Positions 33,264 to 41,804 are shown, numbered from the stretch's first letter. The stretch: 64,000 nucleotides of DNA from Sporosarcina globispora (GCF_001274725.1 NZ_LGUF01000007.1:3207127-3271126), one strand, 5' to 3'. Numbers and translations: made by a program. The notes: a model not told the origin generated them from the letters alone.

Positions 33264-34618
33264 ATATCATACAATCTTTAATGACTAGATATTTGTTTCT
33301 TATTTTATTTGCTTTAGTCCTTTTTCCTCTTATTCCAGCCATTTATTATTCTCATCTTCTATTCAATCAAGTATTGTACGATTCAGAGGAAATAGAAGAC
33401 ATATGGAAACGAGAGGCTGCTCAATTAAATGGTCAGGAAGAGGAAGTAATTCATCACCATCTTCAGTCTATAAAAAATAACTATCCAAAGGCTGAGATTT
33501 TCTGGATAAATGGAAGTGGCGAGTCTAGATTCATCGGAAATCGGTCTGCCGATATTCCTGAAAATTGGACATTTACTGATTCCCTTGTATTTATGGAGGA
33601 AAGCAAATTTCATGTGGATACGTTTTTACAAAATAAAGACCCTCAAAAAATATATACCATTACGGCATTAATAGGAAACGATCCTAGGCAAGGGGTTATG
33701 GTTTTTCAAGTTCCGATCACTGATACAAATCTTGGCAGTTTTACTCTAAACGAAGACTTGCCATTTGTAATATTTTTTATCTCTATTTGTGGAGCTTTTC
33801 TATTAATCTCTTGGTTTTTCTTCTTTAATATACGCAAACGGCTTGTTAAGCTTCAATTTGCTATGTCTGAAACGGGAAATGATGGGATCCCTGATGAAGT
33901 CGTGATTAGAAAAATGGATGAGATTGGAAGGCTGGAAGGTGCTTTTAACGAGATGATCAACCAGTTGAAGTGCAGCAGGGAGAGGGAGAAAAAGGAAGGA
34001 AATCTTAGAAAACAGCTAATCGCCAATATATCTCATGACTTACGAACACCTTTAACAGTCGTGAGGCAGCACGTATATTCCGCAAAGAAATACCCAACAT
34101 CCTCTACAGGAATAGATTCACTTCAAATTGTTGAAAACAAACTGGATGATATGGACAAAATGATCAACAATCTTCTTTCTTACACACTGCTTTCAGCTGG
34201 TAAACATCCAATCGATATGCGAGACACGGATATATTGGATGAAGTTCGGAAAGTTATAGCGGAATGGTATCCTATATTCGAAGAGTATAAGTTTGAAATA
34301 GATATTGATTTACCGGAAAAATCGCTGATATGGAAAGTAGACCCTATTTGGTTTAAAAGTATTTTGGACAACTTAATTCAAAATGTCACTCGACATGCAT
34401 GCTCAGGACGATATATTGGAATTCAAACCGTGGAACGATTTGGATCAACCTTCATTGTTATTAATGACAAGGGGGGTGGCTTTGGCCAAGAATCTGAAAA
34501 TAAAGGTGCTGGAATTGGACTTTCAATCGTCTCGCTCATGATGAAGGAAATGAATTTGGATTGGGAAATTTCCACTTCTTCAGAGGGAACCAGCATTTAT
34601 TTGGGGATGAAAACTTAA
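33260..34618 (+). CDS. Sensor histidine kinase 1
   Basis: 452 aa. Membrane segment 1 (residues ~13-32), an extracytoplasmic sensor of about 140 residues, membrane segment 2 (PFVIFFISICGAFLLISWFFFF), then a HAMP linker (FNEMINQLKCSREREK). H-box LIANISHDLRTPLTVVRQH, N-box SILDNLIQNVTRHA, G1 VINDKGGGFG and G2 GAGIGLSIVSLMM are present. The G1 box has DKGGG instead of the usual DNGxG, still keeping the Asp. GATCATGA overlap with the regulator means translational coupling. Confidence 0.9.
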   Translation: MNIIQSLMTRYLFLILFALVLFPLIPAIYYSHLLFNQVLYDSEEIEDIWKREAAQLNGQEEEVIHHHLQSIKNNYPKAEIFWINGSGESRFIGNRSADIPENWTFTDSLVFMEESKFHVDTFLQNKDPQKIYTITALIGNDPRQGVMVFQVPITDTNLGSFTLNEDLPFVIFFISICGAFLLISWFFFFNIRKRLVKLQFAMSETGNDGIPDEVVIRKMDEIGRLEGAFNEMINQLKCSREREKKEGNLRKQLIANISHDLRTPLTVVRQHVYSAKKYPTSSTGIDSLQIVENKLDDMDKMINNLLSYTLLSAGKHPIDMRDTDILDEVRKVIAEWYPIFEEYKFEIDIDLPEKSLIWKVDPIWFKSILDNLIQNVTRHACSGRYIGIQTVERFGSTFIVINDKGGGFGQESENKGAGIGLSIVSLMMKEMNLDWEISTSSEGTSIYLGMKT

Positions 34619-34704
34619 ACAAATCTTTAACTTGAAGTCATCTAAATGAACACCTTTGCAGTCTATCCTTTTTATAAGAACATTATAGAAAGGATTGTGT
34701 TCAA

Positions 34705-35718
34705 ATGGAGAGTAGTACTCAAGAATTAGAAAACAAACGCCCCCCCGGAGGACGAGGTGACGACATGGCAGTAACAGCAGAGTGGGCAACCTCACGATTG
34801 ATGAAAATGCGTAGAATCTGCGGTTATAGCGCCGCCATAGCGGTGACTCCGTATCTGCTGATCAAAATCGCCTGGACTTTCGGCCACTTTCTTCCGACAG
34901 AGCAAATGGGCGATGCCAGTTGGCGAGCGATTAACGCAGCTACCGTGGTTGTCGCCGCGGTCGGCATCCTGCTGGCGATGGTGTTCTGCAGGCCGTGGGG
35001 TGAACGGCTGCCCGCGTGGCTGGTGGCTCTGCCCGTGTGGCTGGGTACCGGTCTTCTCGTTCCCATGCTTCTGCTAGTACCGGTCCTTGGCCCGGCCGCC
35101 ATGACCCGGGACAAGGAAGCAGGTGCCACCGACTTCTGGGTCTACGAGCAGATCTTCGTTATGGTCTCTCTGGTAGGGGTTGGTATTTGCCTGCCGCTAG
35201 CTTTGGCAGGGTACGCCAAGGCGCGGTGGCCGGAGGCGGTTGGCGGTCCGATCGACTGCGGGGAGCTGACGGGACACACACGGCAGCTGCAGATCACCCT
35301 GGGCAGGCTCGTCACAGCCGGCTGCATTCTGCTCGGCGTCATCAAGGTGTTCTGGGCGATGGGTGGCACCCTCGGCATCGACTCGGGCATGCTGGATGAC
35401 CGGGATCTGTGGTGGCATCTGCTGACGTTGAGTACCGGCGGATGGGCTATCGCGGGGGCGTGGGGCCTGCTGGTGCTGACCACCCGCCGCGGGTCGCGGA
35501 GGTTCCTGCCCCCCATGGTGGCGGCATGGATCTCGTCGGGAATGCTGTTCTCTTATAACCTCTTTTCCATCATTCGCCCCGATTTTCAGTCCACTCCGGA
35601 GTACCCGCTGGCACGAGTGCTAACCACGGAGGCCGGCATTTTATTGGGCGTGATGATGGGGATGATCATCCTGCTGGTGCTTCACGACCGCCGGCGAGCT
35701 CTGATGAGGCAGGAGTAA
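34705..35718 (+). CDS. Integral membrane protein B of the island, markedly GC-rich
   Basis: 337 aa, about eight or nine hydrophobic segments in two similar halves: YLLIKIAWTFGHFLP...LAMVFCRPWGERLPAWLVALPVWLG, and VIKVFWAMGGTLGIDSG...WAIAGAWGLLVLTT. The body uses G/C-ending codons throughout and resembles actinobacterial membrane proteins, whereas the first 20 codons are AT-rich like the host. A second start, ATG 34765 with GGAGG/GAGGTG upstream, coincides with the composition switch and may be the ancestral start. It follows the first kinase and belongs to the same group as proteins A, C and D. Function unknown. Confidence 0.75.
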   Translation: MESSTQELENKRPPGGRGDDMAVTAEWATSRLMKMRRICGYSAAIAVTPYLLIKIAWTFGHFLPTEQMGDASWRAINAATVVVAAVGILLAMVFCRPWGERLPAWLVALPVWLGTGLLVPMLLLVPVLGPAAMTRDKEAGATDFWVYEQIFVMVSLVGVGICLPLALAGYAKARWPEAVGGPIDCGELTGHTRQLQITLGRLVTAGCILLGVIKVFWAMGGTLGIDSGMLDDRDLWWHLLTLSTGGWAIAGAWGLLVLTTRRGSRRFLPPMVAAWISSGMLFSYNLFSIIRPDFQSTPEYPLARVLTTEAGILLGVMMGMIILLVLHDRRRALMRQE

Positions 35719-35928
35719 TAGGAGAATTCTCAGGGGAACAAAGAGTGGAAAAAGAGACATATTCAATATGAAGATTGATTGATCAATAGTTTGAAATTCG
35801 TGAAACATTCCAAGGAAAGTTGGAAGCAAATAAACGGTTACAGTGTAGTATTCATTTTGAACCCATCAAATGGGGACCCGTTTTGCTCCACATCCGATTA
35901 ACTTTATATGAAGAGAAGAGGGAATACG

Positions 35929-36411
35929 ATGCAACCATTCGATCACTGGAATACTTGGAAAGATGTTGCTTCCCAGTCATTTGGATTCTCATTTGCCTCT
36001 GTAAACCCAGATGGAACTCCACATGTTACTCCGATTGGGTCATTAATACTCAGCAAAAATGAGCCAAAAGGTTTATATTTTCAAATTTTCACTTCCCAAA
36101 TGACACGAAACCTGGAATGGAATAATCGAGTCTGTATTCTTGCTATTAACAGTAGTAGATGGTTTTTGTTACGATCGTTTCTTTCCAGAAAGTTCAAGAC
36201 TCCTCCAGGAGTACGGTTGTCAGGAACGGTTGGAGAAAAACGGATCGCAACGGAGGATGAGATTCAATCGTTAAAAGAAAGTTTAGGATTGTTAGGGCGT
36301 TTTTTAAAAACTGGACCAGGCGGTCTTAACATCAAGTATGTTCGGGAAATTCATTTTGACTCCGTTAAACCAGTTTACGTTGGAAAATTGACCAAAGGAC
36401 TCTTTGAATAA
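35929..36411 (+). CDS. PPOX-class (FMN-binding split barrel) protein
   Basis: About 160 aa; I prefer ATG 35929 (AGAGGGAA 6 nt upstream) to ATG 35908. The domain starts WKDVASQSFGFSFASVNPDGTPHVTPIGSLIL, typical of pyridoxamine-5'-phosphate-oxidase-like flavin proteins, and continues ILAINSSRWFLLRSF, GVRLSGTVGEKRIATEDEI. Family members bind FMN or F420 and reduce varied substrates or heme. It lies between membrane proteins B and C; a link with them is positional only. Confidence 0.78.
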   Translation: MQPFDHWNTWKDVASQSFGFSFASVNPDGTPHVTPIGSLILSKNEPKGLYFQIFTSQMTRNLEWNNRVCILAINSSRWFLLRSFLSRKFKTPPGVRLSGTVGEKRIATEDEIQSLKESLGLLGRFLKTGPGGLNIKYVREIHFDSVKPVYVGKLTKGLFE

Positions 36412-36631
36412 GTTTACAATTGTATGTGGTCAGCAACTCAAACATGTTGCACTAATTTGGTTATTTTTAAAAGAAGTCTATGAGGATGTCCTTTGATTTT
36501 GATTATGCCATATGCTAAACAAAACTTTTTAAGAAGAAAGGTAAGGTATGAAAAATATTCCAAGTTCTTACTGATGTTGAATTCTATTCATTTGAGGAGT
36601 ATTCATTTGATACGAGAAGGGAGGATTTCTT

Positions 36632-37195
36632 TTGAGCTTAAAACATAAGAAACATATGCGGTCAGAAATAGCTGATAAAACATATTTGACTAAAGGATGG
36701 GGCTATGTTGCAGCTCTTGTACTGTTGCCGTATGCAATTTTGAAATCGCTTTGGGCATGGGGATCGACGGCAGGACTTACAACAAAACAAGCTGTACAAG
36801 ATGTAGCAGGGTTTGGTGATACATTAAAGGAAGGACCTGCTTTTCTATATACGTTATATACCATCGGAATAGACTTCACAGCTATCTTGGCGATCCTGGC
36901 ATCTTTATTTGCTTTAGCTCTCGTGACTTCCTGGGGGGAGAAACTGCCAAAAGGGTTTTTAATCATATCAGGATGGTCAGTTGGGTTGTTGACAGTTCTA
37001 ATTAGCTTCTTGACAGCTCTTCAATTTTTAGGAGCGCTTCCAAAAGGATATGCCGGGGGATTAGCCACTTGGGTGTATGTGGTAACGTACGGAGGATTGT
37101 TCTTGTGGGGAGTAACTGTATTTATGGCGACTCTGTCGTTCCAGCATCGGATTAAAAACAAACAGTCTCCTGAAAAAAGGTATTTTAGGCAATAA
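36632..37195 (+). CDS. Integral membrane protein C of the island
   Basis: 187 aa starting at TTG with AAGGGAGG 7 nt upstream. Four hydrophobic segments: WGYVAALVLLPYAILKSLWAWGSTAGL, AILAILASLFALALVTSWGEKLPKGFLIISGW, LTVLISFLTALQFLGALP and WVYVVTYGGLFLWGVTVFMATL. The YAILKSLWAWGSTAG and SWGEKLPK motifs align with protein B's YLLIKIAWTFG and PWGERLPAW, i.e. C corresponds to one half of B. The upstream region has a repeat TATTCATTTGA at 36585 and 36600. Confidence 0.72.
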   Translation: MSLKHKKHMRSEIADKTYLTKGWGYVAALVLLPYAILKSLWAWGSTAGLTTKQAVQDVAGFGDTLKEGPAFLYTLYTIGIDFTAILAILASLFALALVTSWGEKLPKGFLIISGWSVGLLTVLISFLTALQFLGALPKGYAGGLATWVYVVTYGGLFLWGVTVFMATLSFQHRIKNKQSPEKRYFRQ

Positions 37196-37600
37196 TCCAC
37201 TTCGAGTGCTCATCTGAAAAATCCTTCCAGCTTTGGTGTTCCGGGACAATTTTTAACCTCGGGCGCAAGTATTGAACAAGGGATAGACTGTTTCAGCAGT
37301 CTATTTTTTTTAGCCTTTATTCAAGTAAAGGGAAGATTTATTTAACAACTCATTGGAGGAATTATTTCTTAAGGAAGCGAAATTTTTATATAGTCTTTTA
37401 AATTGGGTGGGGATTATTATTTTGTTTCAAAATGGAAATTTAAAATAAACATTCCCTAGTACATTTACATGTGTGAGAAAGCCTTAGGACTGGGATGATT
37501 GTTTTTTTAGTTCTAGGCGGGCAGGAACCCGACGACAATACAGAACGCAATTGGGAATTTTATACTTATTTTAGCAGACATCAAATTTTTCTAATTTCAG
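37196..37600. other. ~400-bp gap between protein C and the second two-component system
   Basis: It contains one terminator (37284-37311) and otherwise AT-rich DNA without genes, which contrasts with the GC-richer sequence that begins at the second response regulator. Confidence 0.4.
37284..37311 (+). terminator. Intrinsic terminator after protein C
   Basis: TAGACTG-TTTCAG-CAGTCTA followed by TTTTTTT. Confidence 0.8.
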
Positions 37601-37613
37601 AGGAGGCTGGCAT

Positions 37614-38324
37614 GTGCGGAATGAAGTGATATTATTGGTTGATGACGAAGAAGGCATACTGATTATGCTTGAGAATCTACTTCGAAAAGAAGGGTATATC
37701 CATATTACAAAAGCCGGTTCAGCTACTGAAGCGCTTATGGCTGTACGAACGACACGATTTGATATGATCGTTTTGGATGTCATGCTTCCGGATATGGATG
37801 GATTTGCCTTATGCATGGAGCTACGTAAAATCATAAAAACTCCTATTCTGTTCCTAACCGCTCGCTCCAGCGATTTGGACAAACTGCAGGGACTGTACCT
37901 TGGCGGGGACGATTATGTAAGCAAACCGTTCAACCCGATGGAAGTGATCGCGCGGATTCAGGCTCATTTGAGACGGAGCTCTCTGTATGCGTCAGATGGT
38001 TTAAGCGCCGAGGATGTATATCAGTACAATTCGTTTACGGTTAACCGAACCACCGGACAGCTTATCGTGGGTAATGTGGAAACGCCTTGTCCGGCCAAAG
38101 AGCTTGAGCTTCTGCTTTATTTTTGCAAACATCCGAACCGGGTATTCACCGCACAGCAATTATACGGGCAAGTGTGGGGCACCATGGTGCTAGGCGATGA
38201 GAAGACGGTCGTCATCCATATCTCCAGACTCAGAAAGAAGCTGGAGGTCGATCCGGCCGACCCCAAACTGATCGTTACGCTGAGAGGGATCGGGTATAAG
38301 TTTGTTCCGTCCCTGGGAGGTTAA
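37614..38324 (+). CDS. OmpR-family response regulator 2
   Basis: 236 aa, GTG start with AGAGGAGG 7 nt upstream. Receiver with acidic pocket LVDDEEGI, phospho-Asp in DMIVLDVMLPDMDG, Lys in DYVSKPFNPMEV; winged helix with VFTAQQLYGQVWGTMVLGDEKTVVIHISRLRKKLEVDP and GIGYKFVP. Codon usage is clearly more GC-rich than that of regulator 1. It pairs with the kinase that starts 5 nt after its stop codon. Confidence 0.9.
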   Translation: MRNEVILLVDDEEGILIMLENLLRKEGYIHITKAGSATEALMAVRTTRFDMIVLDVMLPDMDGFALCMELRKIIKTPILFLTARSSDLDKLQGLYLGGDDYVSKPFNPMEVIARIQAHLRRSSLYASDGLSAEDVYQYNSFTVNRTTGQLIVGNVETPCPAKELELLLYFCKHPNRVFTAQQLYGQVWGTMVLGDEKTVVIHISRLRKKLEVDPADPKLIVTLRGIGYKFVPSLGG

Positions 38325-38328
38325 GAAA

Positions 38329-39384
38329 ATGAACTTTATGCTTCGTATCGCGTTACAGCTGCTGGCTTTCTTTTTCTTGTTTGTTTTCATTCATATGATT
38401 ACAGCCGTGACGATCCAGTTTTTTTGGCCGCAAGGGGGCACGGACGCGAATTTAAGCATCTATGTGCTCGTCTTGTCCACTGTCCTTTTTCTTTTGATCT
38501 TGCTTCTAATCGGCTGGTATCTAGGGAGGCCCGTTTATTTCATCATCGTTTGGCTTAGACGTCTGGCAAGAGGCCAATATGATTTGCCAATACGCTGGGA
38601 TGAGATCCGCTCCCGCAAAAGCGGAACGTTGAAAATTCCTTATTCAATCTACAAGGAATTGTTCGAGCATTTACACATACTTGCGAACACGCTCCAAAAA
38701 AACGAGAAGGAGCTACAGAAGTCGGAACAAGCGAAACAAGAATGGATTAGAGGGATATCGCACGATTTAAAAACGCCATTAACCTACATATCCGGCTATT
38801 CTACAATGCTGATCAATACGGAGTATCGTTGGAGTGAAGCGGAACAGAAGGAATTCCTGACTGTCATTCAGCAGAAAGCGGCTCATCTGCAAGAGCTGGT
38901 GCAGGATCTCAATGAAACGATTCACGGACAAATCCCTCTAAAAGCTGAGGTAGTGGATATCGTTGAACTCGTACGCAGGACGGTGGCGGATGTCAGCAGT
39001 GCGCCATGGGCGACCGGGCGCCAATTCATGATGGATACAGATCCAGACCAAATTCCGGGGTCCTGCGATCCGAAGTTGCTGACGCGTGCTATCCGCAACT
39101 TGTTCGTCAATGCCGTTGTCCATAACCCTGAAGGCACCAGGATCGCGGTTCGTATTTCACAGCTTCATGACAGGACGACGGAGATCCAGATTGAAGATGA
39201 CGGGATCGGATTCAGCGAGACGCTTGTTAAAAGTGATGCAGCCATACCATCCTCAGAGCGTTCGGGCTTGGGACTGTCCATTGCCAAGCAGCTAATTGAA
39301 GCCCATGGCGGAGATTTGATCGTCACCAGCAAGCCAAACGAAGGGACTTCTCTGTCGATCAGGTTGCCGCTAATGCAAAGTTAG
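38329..39384 (+). CDS. Sensor histidine kinase 2
   Basis: About 351 aa from ATG 38329 (GGGAGG 8 nt upstream). Two membrane segments at the N-terminus with almost no extracellular loop (LLAFFFLFVFIHMITAV, LSIYVLVLSTVLFLLILLLIGWYL), so it is of the intramembrane-sensing type. H-box GISHDLKTPLTYISGYS, N-box AIRNLFVNAVVHNPEG, G1 QIEDDGIGF, G2 GLGLSIAKQLIEAHGG. Intramembrane-sensing kinases often pair with a membrane partner, so proteins C or D are natural candidates as co-sensors or targets. Confidence 0.9.
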   Translation: MNFMLRIALQLLAFFFLFVFIHMITAVTIQFFWPQGGTDANLSIYVLVLSTVLFLLILLLIGWYLGRPVYFIIVWLRRLARGQYDLPIRWDEIRSRKSGTLKIPYSIYKELFEHLHILANTLQKNEKELQKSEQAKQEWIRGISHDLKTPLTYISGYSTMLINTEYRWSEAEQKEFLTVIQQKAAHLQELVQDLNETIHGQIPLKAEVVDIVELVRRTVADVSSAPWATGRQFMMDTDPDQIPGSCDPKLLTRAIRNLFVNAVVHNPEGTRIAVRISQLHDRTTEIQIEDDGIGFSETLVKSDAAIPSSERSGLGLSIAKQLIEAHGGDLIVTSKPNEGTSLSIRLPLMQS

Positions 39385-39390
39385 TATGAA

Positions 39391-39434
39391 GTTTGCCTTC
39401 CGTTTACCTCCTGTTTACTTGCGCTCCCTATACT
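39391..39434 (+). promoter_or_regulatory. Three 11-bp direct repeats upstream of protein D (response-regulator site)
   Basis: GTTTGCCTTCC, GTTTACCTCCT and GTTTACTTGCG start at 39391, 39402 and 39413, exactly 11 bp apart. A -10-like TATACT follows at 39429-39434, and the -35 region overlaps the repeats. OmpR/PhoB-type regulators bind such one-turn direct repeats; this is the likely site of response regulator 2 activating protein D. Confidence 0.7.
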
Positions 39435-39468
39435 AAAGGAAACGTTGTAAAAGGAGTTGTGATCTTTT

Positions 39469-40575
39469 ATGGATCCCGTAAATTGGAATACTATATCCCA
39501 TCCCGAGAAGATTGGATCGAAGCCTTCATTATTACGCTGGTGGAGGCGTTGGCCGGAATGGGTCCGGTACGCAGCAATCGTTTGGACGCTCGTCTATGGC
39601 GTGCTGGGATTGTATTGGTCGCTTGGAGGCTCAGGCTTTCCATTAGGCTTGAAGAACGACCCGAATGCGCAAAATTCGTTTTTAAGACACGCCACAGCCG
39701 CGGACGCAGGGCCCATTATTGTTATTCTTTGCTTTCTTGGCTTAATAGCGCTTGTCATGTGCAAGTTCAAAGCGCGAGGTTTTACCCGAACGATTCTGCT
39801 CCTTTATGCTTGGAGTGCTGCGGCGATTCTCTGCTTCGTAATCCCGGATTTCCGCTTGCTTCTTGTAGTGGCTTACACTCCTATTTGCTTGATTGGGGGC
39901 ATTTTTTTCGAGTTACCGGTACATTATTTCGATCACATCACATGGCCGGTGATAAACCAGCTCATTTGCATTGCGGGCGGTTTGCTATGGGCGGCGACGG
40001 CTTTGTCCTACCAACGTCAATCCAACAACGCTTGCAGCTATTGCGGTTGCAAAAGCGATGCGAGCCGTTGGATGGCTTCCGACTCCGCGGCTCGCTGGGG
40101 AAGGCGGATAACCTATATTGCGATCCTTGCTCCGGCTTATTACGATATCACCCGCATAGCATGGCTGTTTGGTATCCCTTTAGGGATTACAAAGGAATTA
40201 TTTCAAAGTCTTCAGGATACAGGCGGGGTATGGGCTGGAGCGGCCCTTGCCCTGGTATCGATCTGCGGCGCCATGCTTACACGCGGACTTATAAAGCCGT
40301 GGGGCGAGGTCTTCCCTCCTTGGATTCCGTTTATGGCCGGGAAGCGCGTCCCTCCCGCTCTGGCCATCGTTCCTGCCGGGCTAGTCTCTATCATAATTAC
40401 CGTTACCGGCCTTGGAGTCGTCCTCAATTTCTCTTTTAGCAGTTTACAGAATTGGGGAGCATCAACGCCGCTCCTGCTGTTTCCGATTTGGGGGATCGCG
40501 CTGGGGGCTGCTACGATTTTCTATTATTACCGGAGGCAGGGGCGCTGCAATCATTGCGGTCATTTGGATAATTAA
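39469..40575 (+). CDS. Integral membrane protein D of the island with two Cys pairs
   Basis: 368 aa, nine or ten hydrophobic segments in two halves like protein B: YGVLGLYWSLGGSGFPLG in the first, ITRIAWLFGIPLGITKE...GLIKPWGEVFPPWIPFMAG in the second. Between the halves is CSYCGCK, and the C-terminus is CNHCGHLDN; the two motifs could together bind zinc. GGAG precedes the ATG. The triple 11-bp repeat lies just upstream. Another long frame in the same region (39393-40439) has no hydrophobic pattern and is a shadow. Confidence 0.75.
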   Translation: MDPVNWNTISHPEKIGSKPSLLRWWRRWPEWVRYAAIVWTLVYGVLGLYWSLGGSGFPLGLKNDPNAQNSFLRHATAADAGPIIVILCFLGLIALVMCKFKARGFTRTILLLYAWSAAAILCFVIPDFRLLLVVAYTPICLIGGIFFELPVHYFDHITWPVINQLICIAGGLLWAATALSYQRQSNNACSYCGCKSDASRWMASDSAARWGRRITYIAILAPAYYDITRIAWLFGIPLGITKELFQSLQDTGGVWAGAALALVSICGAMLTRGLIKPWGEVFPPWIPFMAGKRVPPALAIVPAGLVSIIITVTGLGVVLNFSFSSLQNWGASTPLLLFPIWGIALGAATIFYYYRRQGRCNHCGHLDN

Positions 40576-40616
40576 ATGGGAATTGAAGCTGCTCATACGC
40601 GGCAGAAAAGAACAGG

Positions 40617-40967
40617 TTGAAATATCACCTGCTTTTTTCTGCTGTTGAATGGATCCATAAATGGTTCGGATTTACAACTCACGCAACCACAACTGGTAAA
40701 TTCTTTTTAACTGTTATGGCTGCATTTAGTGAGCTAGATCGAGAAATGATTAAAGAAAAGCAACGTTCGGGGATTAAATTGGCTAAGCAAAAGGGTAAAT
40801 ATCGAGGAAGGGTAAAATAATATACAGATAAACACCCAGGAATGAACCATGCCATTGAATTACGAAAGACAACAGATTAAACTGTAAAGGAGATTTGCGC
40901 TATTACAGGGGTTAGTCAGGCAGGGTTTTATCGCAAGCTAAAGGAAATAGAGGAAAAAGGGGTATAA
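40617..40967 (+). pseudogene. Serine recombinase (resolvase/invertase), C-terminal remnant
   Basis: The frame reads HATTTGKFFLTVMAAFSELDREMIKEKQ and RSGIKLAKQKGKYRGRVK, then a TAA, then continues in the same frame YTDKHPGMNHAIELRKTTD, a second TAA, and TVKEICAITGVSQAGFYRKLKEI. That is the end of the catalytic domain and the C-terminal HTH of Tn3-type resolvases with two in-frame stops. The N-terminal catalytic Ser region is missing. It marks the right edge of the island. Confidence 0.82.
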
Positions 40968-41053
40968 TAATTGAAATTATTTCATATGTGGCCCCTAAAT
41001 CGTTTCCGTACCCTTATACTAAAGAAGAAAATACTGTATTGGAGGAATCAGGT

Positions 41054-41752
41054 ATGCATATTGAAATGTGGACTGACTTCGCTTGACCGTTTTGCTATAT
41101 TGGCAAAAGGCATCTGGAGGATGCCATTAAACAGATTGACCATCCAATCGAAGTGACATATCGATGCTTCGAACTGGATCCCACGGCAGAGCGTGATATT
41201 CAGGATAATATGTATGAAAAATTGTCCAAAAAATACGGGATGACCATTGATCAGGCGAAAGCCAACACGCAAAATGTGGTGCAGATGGCGAGAAAGGCCG
41301 GGCTGGAATTCAATATTGATACGGTCGTTCTCACTAACACCTTTGATGCTCATCGTCTGACGATGTTTGCAAAAACAAAAGGGTTAATGAAAGAAATGAC
41401 TGAGCGGCTGCTCCGTGCTTATTTTACGGATTCCAGGCATATTGGAGATCATGCAGTTTTAGCAGAATTAGCCGAAGAAGTTGGCCTTAACAGGGAAGAA
41501 AGTGAAAAGGTGCTTGCCGGCAATGAGTTTGCCGACGAAGTCCGTGCAGATGAGCAAATGGCGCAGCAATACCGCATTACAGGGGTTCCGTTCTTCCTTA
41601 TTAATAAAAAGTACGCTCTTAGCGGGGCACAGCCAACTGAGATGCTTGTACAAGCATTGCAAAAGATCATTGCAGAGGATGAGATTACTGTTCCAAATGA
41701 CAAAGACGGTATGATCTGTGATGATGACGGCTGTGAAATTCCTAAGAAATAA
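41054..41752 (+). CDS. DsbA/FrnE-family oxidoreductase with UGA at the first active-site Cys (candidate selenoprotein)
   Basis: ATG 41054 has GGAGG 8 nt upstream. The frame reads MHIEMWTDFA, UGA at 41084-41086 (codon 11), then PFCYIGKRHLEDAIKQIDHP and on without interruption to 41752 (232 residues). The family motif is DFxCPFCYIGK, so the UGA sits exactly where the N-terminal redox Cys of CPFC belongs, giving U-P-F-C if read as selenocysteine. The rest is complete: thioredoxin core, helical insertion and the cis-Pro loop GVPFFLI (about residue 175), ending in an acidic tail with CDDDGCEIPKK. A hairpin with G in the loop lies 28 nt downstream. Without read-through only 10 residues are made; a restart at GTG or similar would lack the active site. 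The alternative is a simple nonsense mutation. Confidence 0.75.
41109..41125 (+). promoter_or_regulatory. SECIS-like hairpin downstream of the UGA
   Basis: GGCATC (41109-41114) pairs with GATGCC (41120-41125) around the 5-nt loop TGGAG. The loop begins 28 nt after the UGA and has G at its second position. Bacterial SECIS elements as described need a stem-loop some 16-37 nt after the UGA with a G in the first two loop positions; both are met. Stem length of 6 bp is modest and such hairpins can occur by chance. Confidence 0.5.
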
Positions 41753-41761
41753 TATGATCAA

Positions 41762-41804
41762 AAAAAACCAGTCTTGTCCTTTAAAAGGAAAGGACTGGTT
41801 TTTT
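41762..41804 (+). terminator. Intrinsic terminator
   Basis: AACCAGTC..GTCC pairs with GGA..GACTGGTT, followed by TTTTTATT. Confidence 0.85.

Noticed and set aside
39393-40439. 348-codon + strand frame overlapping membrane protein D
   Set aside because: No hydrophobic pattern or family features. Frame 39469-40575 has an RBS, membrane segments and similarity to proteins B and C.
31310-40967. Treating the island as an integrated prophage or ICE
   Set aside because: No integrase with attachment sites, no structural or conjugation genes; only broken transposase and resolvase pieces at the edges.
41054-41752. Calling the DsbA-like gene simply a pseudogene
   Set aside because: Possible, but the only interruption is a UGA at the catalytic Cys with a hairpin downstream, and nothing else has decayed. 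Selenocysteine deserves testing first.
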